DNA of 29,329 nt from Gnetum montanum (Eukaryota > Streptophyta > Gnetopsida > Gnetales > Gnetaceae). Below the pieces are notes generated by a model. It was not told the origin of the DNA. It made no database searches and worked only from the letters and a program-made list of their open reading frames with translations. The DNA lies in NCBI GenBank assembly GCA_015680685.1, contig MNCI01004352.1:51151-80479 (forward strand), read 5' to 3'. Made by a program: the position numbers and the translations under genes. Below, in pieces: positions 20,430 through 29,168 of the stretch; the first letter of the stretch is position 1, and every line of letters begins with the position of its first letter.

Positions 20430-21981
20430 TGGATCTAAAGAAAGATCTTTTCTTTGTATGGTTATTAGAACCAACAGTAGGTTGAGGATTAATAGCCCTT
20501 GTGGCATTGCGTTGCTATGGATGAGCAGGGAGTTCACCTTGCATTGCTAGAGCAGGTGGCAATAGAGCTCTTGGTGGGAGAGATGCAGCTGAATTGGAAG
20601 GATGGTATACCTGTGGAATGTCACCCCTAGAAGAGAGAGTCCTATAGTATTCACAAGCTTGGTAGTGATGTTGGGAAGTAACATGACCAATAGACTGATG
20701 TGGAGAGATTGGATGCTGAATATAATATCCATATGGATCTGGTTGTCGGTAAGGATATTGTTGCCTTAGTGGTGGCATTCCCCATGATTGTGGGTGCTAC
20801 CACTATTGATGTTGCTCGATTGGTTGTGGTGGAGTTCCACTTGGATAATATATTAAGGGTTGGTAGAACTACCTTGGATTACCTTAGGGATAAGGTAACC
20901 GTTGGGATGTTCGCTATTTGTTTAATCATGGATTAAGTGCATACACCCTAGACTCCTGTAAATGTGAGATTATAGGGCAACATCCCTTAGGATGGTCATA
21001 TTAACAGATCTCACATCCACTATCATTGTTCATATCTAAGTCCACAACCTCTTACATAATAGCAACCTTACCCTTACCCTTGCTACGTGCATTTTCTACT
21101 TCTCTCTTTTTCCTTTTGTCATGGTTACTACCTCGCTCCCTAAACTCCTCTACTACTTTGAGCATAGTTTGAAACCTACTATCCAGGGAGTCCCACATTT
21201 GATCTACCTTTGCCGATAGTTCTGATGCTAACTTTTGAATAGGCAAGGTTTTCCTATTTACCATCTCTTCGAGTGGTGACTCTTCCTCATCCTCACAAAA
21301 TCTTACTCCCTTCTTTCGAAGGGAAGGATCTCAGTTGTATTCTTCTGCACTCTCTTTTTTTCATAGCTCATCTTCTTCTTTAGCTACTTTCTCCAAAATT
21401 CTGTGAATTTGATGGGACCTAAGCTCAGATAACCTTCCTTGGGCATAAGTCCCAAGGGTCCTTCTTGTTTGATGCCTAAGCCCATCTACGAGATGGCGTA
21501 GTTGATCCCGCTATGAACAACCATGGCCAAGACAATGATGCAAGAGTGCATAATAGTGGCCCATGATAGCATCCAAGGGTTAATGACTTCCTTGTTTCCA
21601 TCCTTGGATTTTCTTTGATAGGTTAGACACCCGAGAGTACGTTTGGTACTTATCGTTTAATAGTTCTAACATCATACTCCACCTACGAATGGATTCCAGT
21701 TCTAAGGACCAGTACCAGCTTTTACCTTCTTTTATCAATGTTTGTAGGAACAACTTAAGATTTTTCCACTTATTTTCTATGTTTTGCAAGGCACACATAT
21801 CATGAAATGCTTGTAAGTGATTTTGAGGATTAGTGTTATATCCCCCTTCAAATCGTGGGATGTTGTTCATGTCTAGCCTCTTGATCCTACTATCTTTTTG
21901 GTGCCTTGTTGGAACTCTTACAACCTCAGTTATATCTAGCATGCTTCATTTGGCAAGTAGGAGTTTATCATGATCATCTCG
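20430..21981 (-). pseudogene. gag: Family A gag of the gag-pol copy
   Basis: On the minus strand: DDHDKLLLAK then MLDITEVVRVP (from 21942), FEGGYNTNPQNHLQAFHDMC, LQNIENKWKNLKLFLQTLI, SWYWSLELESIRRW and LLNDKYQTYSRVSNLSKK. Further on comes a helical charged part (LASELSAKVDQMWDSLDSR, about 21215-21160) and a knuckle C-E-I-C-x3-H-x4-C at 21015-20977, which fits the plant C-x2-C-x3-H-x4-C form but has a stop between the second Cys and His. A Gln/Tyr/Pro-rich stretch (20778-20515) leads to the protease. The serine-rich N-terminus seen in the other copies is missing, because homology stops at about 21981 where a family B LTR starts. Confidence 0.75.
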
Positions 21982-22269
21982 TTTGTAGCTAAAACACCCC
22001 AAAATTTGAAGGCATCCTTGCTTCACCAGGTCTCTGCAAATCGCATAGCGTCACGACAGTTCTTCAGGAGATGAATGCTCTGAAGTTCAAACTGCCCAGT
22101 TCGGCAAGTTTTTCTACCCTAGGTGTTAACAAGCTAAACGTATTCTCCAGCTTGCCCACCTGAGTAGTTCATCCAACTGACAGCCCCCTTAGGAGTGGTG
22201 CGTAGAATTGCTGGCAGTGCTCAGAATGCATAAAATTATTCAGCGAGTTTTTTAAGTCAAGGAGTTTTG

Positions 22270-22860
22270 CTACACTACGCTACACTATGTAGCGTAGAAA
22301 ACTTCAGAAGATGGTTGCAGAAGCATAGTGCTATGCTATGCTATGCCACGCAGGGTAGCACACCATAGCAAAAACTAGATAGTCAGTCCCCTCACTTAAC
22401 TTCAAGTCCTTTAGCAATGTCTCCTTCCATTAGAAAGCGACGAACCTAGCAAAAGCAGGTCATGTTTGCTACTACGCTACGCTTAGCTACATGGCACAGC
22501 GAGGCATAGCAATTTTGTGAAAGTGACAAAAGGCATCTCAAAGGGCGAGATCAGCAAGTTCGCAAGCTTCATAATGCAAAAGGAAAATTTTGAAGATCGA
22601 CGACATTTTTGTGACTAAGGACAGCTACTACGGTATGATACACTATGTAGCGAAGCATAGCGTAGTAAATCTACAACCAACAGTCACAACACTGCAAAGG
22701 TTTCCAATGCATGCAACAAGACACAATGCAAATTTTTGCTATGAACCGGCAGCTATGCTACGTTGCGTAGCATAGCACAATGTGACAAGATGCTACGCTA
22801 CGCCAAACATGCTACGCTACAAAGCATAGCAAAGCATCGCAAGCAGTTACACCACATCAA
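22270..22860. repeat. Array of inverted GCTACGC/GCATAGC words in U3 of LTR B2
   Basis: Perfect short-loop dyads: CTACGCTACA-CTA-TGTAGCGTAG (22275-22297) and GCTATGCTACG-TTG-CGTAGCATAGC (22752-22776), plus AGCATAG-TG-CTATGCT (22322-22337). Many further GCTACGC, GCTATGC, GCATAGC and GCGTAG words lie at 22340-22510 and 22625-22835, separated by unrelated sequence. The array ends about 175 bp before the TATA box. Confidence 0.8.
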
Positions 22861-23034
22861 TGCACTCCACCTAATTGCACCATTTCTCTGACAGCGCAAT
22901 TATAGCATGGCAGGCTTGTAATTATGGCATAGCAGGCTCGCCCAATGGTCATGAAGGCATGTGTAGCATAGACAGGGCAGCATGAGCCCAGGGCACATGG
23001 CGTCCAAACCGCATATTTCGCGTGCCCTCAATCC

Positions 23035-23042
23035 TATAAATA
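23035..23042 (+). promoter_or_regulatory. TATA box of LTR B2
   Basis: CCTATAAATACCCC, as in LTR B1 at 10862. Confidence 0.65.
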
Positions 23043-23681
23043 CCCCAATGGCCGTCAAGGTCAAGGATCCAATTTTTTGGCCATATCGGTCAACTAATAA
23101 TTTTGTTGGCTGATAAGCAAAAACATTAGTACTATAACCTTAAGCACTGTAAGCTCCTTGTTGGGCATTATAAATAGTTAGCACTCTTAGTTGCCATCTC
23201 GTTCTACTTTTCCCTACCATCTTGGTAGGATTCTGCATTGTCGACTCTCGAGTCTGCATTAAAGCATCCAATTGTCTTGCTCTAAATACCCTGATTACCT
23301 TTGGGATCTTTATGCTTCCTAGCATCACACAACCAATTGTATCCATCTTGAAAGAGTAAAGTCATAATCTTGAAGCGGTGCATTTTTCTAACTACATTCT
23401 ACTTTGCTTTCCTATTTAGCATCGCATTTTACATTTTTTTCCTGCATCGTTTATGTTTAAAATATCATTTTTATGCTATAAACATTGCTTTCAAATCACA
23501 CGTTGAAAAAGGTTATATTGACACTGACTAAGTCTCTATCTGATCGACCAAATCATTCAGGGCACCCCATTCCCATCCCATCCAGCATGGCCCTCCCGCG
23601 GAAACGAGGTTAAGACTATCAACAGCCGACGACCCATCGATGTTTTTCCAACCATCGATGTTTTCGATCACTATAGTTTTC

Positions 23682-23698
23682 TGGCACTAGAAGGAGGG
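23682..23698 (+). other. Primer-binding site candidate of family B (copy 2)
   Basis: TGGCACTAGAAGGAGGG follows ATAGTTTTC, the same context as at 11618. The tRNA was not identified. Confidence 0.5.
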
Positions 23699-24132
23699 CC
23701 TTGGTGCCCTTTCTACATGTCACGGTAGTCCTGTAAACCTTCTACACCCTGATACACATTAGCGTAAACTTGACACCGGTCTATGGTTGTTTATGCATCA
23801 TGGGGTGTAGATCGGTCGCCTCGACGGTTCCTCAAGAGTCCTACAAGACATAAAGCCTATGGTCGCCAGCTAACTTCCCTATCCTATGGTACTCTTTCAT
23901 GCATTATGTACCCTATCGTGCACTAGCGTAAATGTGACACCCTTTTGCAGTTGTTTACGCATCGTGTGGTACAGATCGGTCGCCTCGACGGTTCCTCAGG
24001 AGCCTAGTGAGACAGAAAGCCTTTTTCTTTTCTTTTGGTTGCTTTCCAATTCCTCTGTTCTTCTCCTTCACAAAACTATTTCTTTCCAATCTCTTTGCTC
24101 TTTTCCCATTTGCAAAACTATATAATGTAACA
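23699..24132 (+). other. Family B leader with a 164-bp duplication
   Basis: The untranslated leader before gag. A segment of about 110 bp recurs with an offset of 164 bp: TTAGCGTAAACTTGACAC (23759) against CTAGCGTAAATGTGACAC (23923), and GATCGGTCGCCTCGACGG at 23810 and 23974. A pyrimidine-rich stretch (24021-24115) follows, then the gag start. Confidence 0.7.
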
Positions 24133-26520
24133 ATGGCTTCCGCAACTGCTGCTGCTAATACCTTCAACATCAAAGTTCCCATCACAATTCAAGGCACCAA
24201 AGGTGCTGAACAACCGCTCAACCTGATGCTGCAAACACATCGATCCCTTAGGATCCAAAACCAGGGACCTGAGGGCTTGGTCCAGCAATATGAGTGCTAT
24301 AACTTCCTCTGTGCAAAGGTCCAGGCAAACCTGCCTTTGGATGTACACGAGTTCAAAAGCAAACGTAGCTTCGAGTTGGCTTACTACGATGAGAAGGAGT
24401 TTGTTCCCACTCCCAGTTCTTCCATACCTTTGACACAAACAAACCAAAGGCTTCTAGACCAACTACTCCAATTGGCTAGGCTTAGGAAGCAATAGGACAC
24501 AGCATCTAACTAGGATGATGCCTTCCAGGATGAACAGGAGGAACTTGATTCCCAATCTAACGAGGGAGGTTAAACCAACCCCATTCCTATTCCTCCTACC
24601 TAGTCCTTCTAGGCCAATCAGTTGTCTATCACCGCTCCCTTTGTGATCACACCTATGCTCCCACAGCCTACAACTACAACTACAATGGGTGGCCATATCA
24701 CCTTCCCAGTGTATCAACACCATTATTCCCCTGTTTCATTTAGGGCAACTATGCCTCCGCAAACTATTCATCAGTCCATTCCTGTAGCTCATCACACACC
24801 AATCATGGCTACCCTATCGCATGTTCATATTGTACCTACTTCACAATCATACATAACTTCTATTTCAATTCCTACATTCACATCTATTCCACCCACTCCA
24901 ACGGACCCGGGCTTGTCCACATGGTGGACCCCATTCACTTCTTCGCCTATTCCACAATTTTCGCAGATGTCTCATTATGTTTGCCCTCAGACCTACCAAA
25001 CCCCATGAACAGTACAACCCAACATGGGGTTATGGTCTATTCCACCGGTGACACAAGTGGTCTATCTGGCAACACAACCCACGATTGCTGCTCCGACAAC
25101 ACCACCTGCTGGGTGGTGGATAGCGCAAGCAGCACCGTTCTCAGGGGCTATCCCAATGGTACCTCCAGTGGGTCACACCACCACCCCTACCATTCCATAG
25201 ATGGGAACTACCTCAGTAGTTCCCCAATCATCCACAACGTCGCATGGTCAGGACCAAGTGTTCTAGCTCATCCAGACCCTCATTGAGGAAATCAAACACC
25301 TTAAGGCTGTTGGGTCTAACACGATATAAGTCATGGACTTTTACCAAGATGACCCCATCAACCCTGCAATCCCTGCTCTAACGTTACCCCTAGGGATGTC
25401 TCTCCCACACTTCATGAAGTACAATGGGGAGGGGGATCCCAACACACATCTTGTTACCTTCAGGTCTGAGTCTCTCCTATTGCAATAATGGCCACACATG
25501 ATTATTCATGTCTTTGCTATGTCCCTAGCTGGCAGAGCCTTGGATTGGTACCACACACTGCCATGCTCATCCATTTCAACTCTAGAGGAGCTTCTAACCC
25601 AGTTCGTGATGCGCTTCAAGTATAACTTGAAGCCAAAAATCACATTGGACCAATTGATGAGCGTGAAGTAGGATCCTTTGGAACCAATCTAGAAATTCAT
25701 CCAATGATGGAGCGCATCCCTTAATGAACTTCGTGAGCCCATCACGGAGGCCCACTTGCTAGCCATCTTTAAGGGTGTAGTAAATGACTTTATCAAGTAT
25801 AAACTATACTACCTCGCCCCTCACACTCTTAGTCAAGCTGTCACTCAGAATAAGAGTATACAAGACACAGCCGAGGCAAGCAAAGACCCAGCCTACATCA
25901 CCTACAAAAATACCTTGGCAAAGAAGGACAAGGGTAAGGCCCCGACACCCATAGTGGCTATTGTGGCGACTAAGGCCAAGCCTAAACCTAGTAACAATGG
26001 TAACAAGAATAACAAGAAACTACCCGTGTCCGCAACTAACCCCATGCCCAAGTAGGACAACATGTCGCAATCTCCGGTTCCCACACCTGAGACATCTACA
26101 CAACCCAAGCTTAACTTTGAGCATAAAGATCACTCAAAGTACACCTCGCTGCCTCTCAAGCCTTCAGAACTTATGAAGTAGCTATATGCAGCAAGGCACA
26201 TCCAACACAAGAAGATGTCAAAAGAAGAAATCAAGAGACATGAATGCTACTACGAGCTCCTTAGGAACCCCTCCTTGGCCCTACCCAATGAGCCCCAATT
26301 TCCTAAGGATTTCAGACTGGACAAGTTTTGTGACTATCACCAATAGTGTGGTCACAACACAAATTACTACCCGGTATTGCAAAATGACATCCAGAGGTTG
26401 ATCGATCAGGGAAACCTAGTATTGGACGAAAGAAACCTAGTATGCCCTGAAAAACAATCTATGCATGTCTACATAGATCCCCTCAACGCCAAATGCCAGT
26501 TACGTGATCAATGCCATTAG
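24133..26520 (+). pseudogene. gag: Family B gag (Tat/Retand-like)
   Basis: The start is chosen at 24133 because AACAATGGC is a good plant initiation context; an upstream ATG at 24007 lies in the leader. The reading frame stays in phase for about 795 codons. After a conserved-looking N-terminal part (to about residue 120) comes a long Pro/Thr/Gln-rich stretch (24590-25250). Then follows a capsid region with LPHFMKYNGEGDPNTHLVTF (25411 on), SLAGRALDWYHTLPC and LEELLTQFVMRFKYN. A knuckle FCDYHxxCGHNT..(C)..L..DIQRLIDQGNLV is at about 26326-26420, with its last Cys read as Tyr. This FCDYH..GH..LIxxG pattern is typical of Tat/Retand elements. Seventeen in-frame stops occur, 12 of them TAG. Reading shifts frame after 26520. 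Confidence 0.75.
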
Positions 26521-27934
26521 TATTGAAAATAATCCTAGGCCATCCTAGCAGCCATTCGTGGTCCGTGTGCCTCAGCATAGTGCACCAGCACCACCAGCGG
26601 CTGGTCGAAGCTAGTAACAGTCATTTGTCCTGAAAGTCCCTCCCTGAGAATCCATCTCCATGCCACCTGTTAGCAAAACCATGCCACCCCATGCGTTAAC
26701 ACCGTTAGCCCCTTTCATCATTAGGGGGCTAGCTCATTTGACAGCCCCCGCCCCACGCAAGACAGCTGAATAACCTTCTCATCCTAAAAAATGGGAAGTG
26801 CTTTGCACAGGTGAGATGTCGAGAGGAAGTACAGCCCCTGGTACATCTAAGCCTACATTTCCACACCCTGCATCTACACCCTCATCACCAAGGAAAAACG
26901 TTGCTATAACCATACAGTCCGTGCTATCCTACCAAAAGGGGTCTAAACCTAGATCTGAAGTTGCCCCTCCTTAGGAAATTTGTCTCTTGGAACGAATGGA
27001 AGAGGAGGAAATCGTTAAACAAGGAGGTGGCCAAGACTTCCTGGATGCCTTCACTCAGGTCGAACAAGCTCTAAAATAAAAAAACACTACACTGAGCTTG
27101 TACGACCTAATCATGACATTTGTCCCACACCGCGAGGCTCTAATCCGCATGTTGATGGTAATTCCGGTCAATGAAGACATGCCAGCAAAAGAGGAAGTGA
27201 TCCACTTGGTCATGCTTCCCTCTGCACTCGCAGAGCCAAAACTGCCTCAACTAACTTCCAGCAATGACACCATTAGGGAAAATCCCAAAAGGGGTCAAGT
27301 GACTACAGCACCCCTATTCATCACAATTCGGGTCAGCCAACACCAGATCCGAAGGATATATGTTGATGATGGGGCTACCACAAATGTCATCCCCTTCCCT
27401 ATTGTGGAGAAATTGGACTTGGTCGACTAGATCAAACCCACAATGATGTCATGCTTGAGGTTATTCAATGGAGAGTGCATCCTAGTGAAGCGCACAACCC
27501 ACATAGACTTCATGGTAGGGGACCAGTTCCCCAAAAATGTGATGTCCATTGTGGTTGAGGAAATGCACGGGTTTAACCTGATCTTGGGGAGATCATGGTT
27601 AGCATAACTTAGGGCTGTTTCTTCCTCCATTCACCAGGAAATCCATCTACCATACACAGGTAGGGAGGTGGTGATCCATGGTGACGAAGTAGCAACACAA
27701 GTAGTCAATAACATAGACGTGGAGCAAGGATCAGAGGTCATAACCTCTGAGAATAGAGCGCCTATTTATGCACATGTTCACCATCCAGTGGAAACGGCCT
27801 AGTAAGCTAATTTCCAAAACAAAAGCACATGGGTTGGGTTGCCCTTTCAAGTGGAGGACAACAATGTAAGCAAAGGCCCTGACAAAGCACCTCGACCTTA
27901 CACTCTGCTCAATCCACGATGGATCAAGAAGTAA
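26521..27934 (+). pseudogene. Family B protease, end of the coding part
   Basis: Continues gag in another frame. A proline-rich linker (26560-26900) is followed by acidic helical sequence and the open piece 27098-27426. The protease core reads LFITIRVSQHQIRRIYVDD then GATTNVIP: the active site is DDG (27365-27373) where DSG or DTG is usual. The second half has FNGECILVKRTTHIDF, FPKNVMSIVVEEMHGFNLIL and GRSWLA (about 27586-27603). The frame ends with PRPYTLLNPRWIKK and a TAA at 27932. No RT, RNase H or integrase follows, so this copy is a gag-protease-only or internally deleted element that would have depended on enzymes from elsewhere. Confidence 0.7.
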
Positions 27935-28088
27935 CTACACATAGCGTAGCAACCCCGCTGCTTCCTGCCTAGTCACCATCCTTTACACATTACCATATTT
28001 CATTGTTTACAATCCATCTATCTACATAAGTTACCAGTTAGCCATTGTCCAAGTCGTTAACATATCACCTCTTTGGCATGCTACGCAA
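27935..28088. other. Non-coding spacer
   Basis: Short AT-rich piece after the protease stop, containing the words ATAGCGTAGC and GCATGCTACGC that recall the B U3 array. No other feature is seen. Confidence 0.4.
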
Positions 28089-28342
28089 TGGCCTAAAATG
28101 GCCTAAAACTAGCAACGTCCTCCTTTGGCCCAAAACGGCCTAAAACTAGCAATGGTCCAAAACGGCCTAAAACTAGCAAAGGCCTAAAATGGCCTAAAAT
28201 TAGCAACGTCCTCCTTTGGTCCAAAATGGCCCAAAACTAGCAATGGCCTAAAATGGCCTAAAACTAGCAACGTCCTCCTTTGGCCTGAAATGGCCTAAAA
28301 CTCGCATGTCCTCCTTTGGCCCAAAATGGCCTATAACTAGCA
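28089..28342. repeat. GGCCTAAAATGGCCTAAAACTAGCAA tandem array
   Basis: About ten copies of (T/G)GGCC(T/C)AAAA(T/C)GGCC(T/C)AAAACTAGCAA in units of roughly 26-30 bp, some followed by CGTCCTCCTTT to make longer units of about 55-60 bp. It lies in the 3' untranslated part of the B element, where plant Tat elements often carry satellite-like arrays. Confidence 0.85.
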
Positions 28343-28460
28343 CATGAATGCATAAACAGTTTACACAAAACGTAACACATAGACAATGCACAAGTTAACA
28401 CAAAATTAGTTTCTTTTCTGAAATTCTCTTCTTTATTCAAAAATTTTTCCTTTGGGATAA
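28343..28460. other. Spacer, nothing recognised
   Basis: AT-rich, no motif. It ends at the LTR start proposed at 28461. Confidence 0.4.
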
Positions 28461-28494
28461 TGTTTGCAAAAATGTTTTAAAAAAATTCAAAATT

Positions 28495-29062
28495 TCAAAA
28501 AAAACCATTCATTTCTGCATCATCTCCTTTTGCATCGCCTTCCCCTATGTTGTCCTCTGTCAATTGTTCATTTCTTCCCTCCACGGGCCCTATGTCCTCA
28601 TCTAGAGCCTACATCGCACGAATGAAGTGATCAGCTAAAGCAACGCACGCAAGCTACAATAGAGCATAAGCATTAATACAGTGGAAAGCATATAACCTAT
28701 GAAGGATCTGCGTTCGTCTCGAAGGGTATCCGGTCTAAACCGAGCATGAGATAGTGCCAGAGCTCCTCTGCTATGATGTCCACCCAATGCCTATTGCTTG
28801 GTTCAGTGTCCGCAGAAGCTCTCTCCCTCTCGGTGGTTGTCCACCTTGGTGGTCCCAAAGAAAAGGAGACAGTTGTGGTTTCTCCTATGGGAAGGTCCAT
28901 TTTCCAGTCAAGGGATTCCGTAACCTTTACCTGCTCTTTGAACTTGGCATAGGCCTCAGAAGCATCAATGTCATTTACAAATGCTTTATACGTAAACACC
29001 TCCACAGCAACATCCTTGAACAATCTACGATGGGTGGTGATGAGTCGTGTGCTGGTGCGTGA
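28495..29062 (-). pseudogene. Antisense ORF relic inside the LTR U3
   Basis: The minus strand is readable over about 190 codons. From the array side it gives TSTRLITTHRRLFKDVAVEV, FTYKAFVNDIDASEAYAKF, KEQVKVTESLDWKMDLPIG, then HWVDIIAEELWHYLMLGLDR. After a frameshift near 28710 it continues YAFHCINAYALL, CVALADHFIRAM, ALDEDIGPVEGRNEQL and an acidic tail, ending at a TGA at 28497-28495. Two in-frame TAG stops interrupt the second part. Composition and length suggest a real former protein. I do not recognise a domain. Antisense extra ORFs near the 3' end are known from plant Tat elements, so it could be of that type. No clear ATG: the frame stays open into the GATATC array. Confidence 0.5.
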
Positions 29063-29142
29063 TATCTCAGCCGATGGGATATCGTGTACGTGATATCACG
29101 TACGTGATATCTCAGCTGACGCGATATCACGTACACGATATC
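29061..29142. repeat. GATATC array with a 45-bp higher-order period
   Basis: Six GATATC words start at 29061, 29078, 29092, 29106, 29123 and 29137, giving spacings of 17, 14, 14, 17 and 14. The order 17+14+14 makes a 45-bp period seen almost twice. The 17-bp unit is GATATCTCAGCYGAYGS and the 14-bp unit GATATCRYGTACRY. GTGATATCAC, ACGTACGT and GCGATATC..GATATCGC are palindromic, so nearly the whole block is self-complementary. The TATA box follows 19 bp after the last word. Confidence 0.9.
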
Positions 29143-29160
29143 GCATCCTGCCTCAATGTC

Positions 29161-29168
29161 TATAAATA
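29161..29168 (+). promoter_or_regulatory. TATA box of LTR A5
   Basis: TCTATAAATAAGAGGC lies just downstream of the GATATC array; transcription would run toward the window end. Confidence 0.65.

Larger units (their letters stand above)
21984..23681 (+). mobile_element. Family B LTR (B2), probable 5' LTR
   Basis: The start is set at TGTAGCTAAAACACCCC, right after the point where the minus-strand gag loses homology. U3 contains an array of GCTACGC/GCATAGC words (22270-22860). The TATA box is at 23035-23042. The block 23532-23681 matches LTR B1. A PBS-like TGGCACTAGAAGGAGGG follows at 23682. The exact LTR/leader limit is unclear; CA ends at 23670 or further upstream are possible. CpG content and readability are higher than in family A, suggesting a younger insertion. 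The proposed 5-bp target site TCGTT (21979-21983) cannot be tested without the other end. Confidence 0.6.

Noticed and set aside
24007-24132. Upstream start for the family B gag
   Set aside because: The extra 42 residues come from a pyrimidine-rich leader (FFFSFGCFPIPLFF) and the ATG at 24133 has a far better plant context.
24118-24447. 109-codon minus-strand ORF
   Set aside because: It is antisense to the family B gag start, which has a good initiation context and stays in phase for 2.4 kb.
28089-28342. CRISPR-like array
   Set aside because: Repeats are contiguous and degenerate with no unique spacers, and the surroundings are plant retrotransposon DNA.
28754-29062. 102-codon plus-strand ORF in LTR A5
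   Set aside because: It overlaps the antisense frame, which continues with protein-like composition over about 190 codons; the plus frame has no motif.
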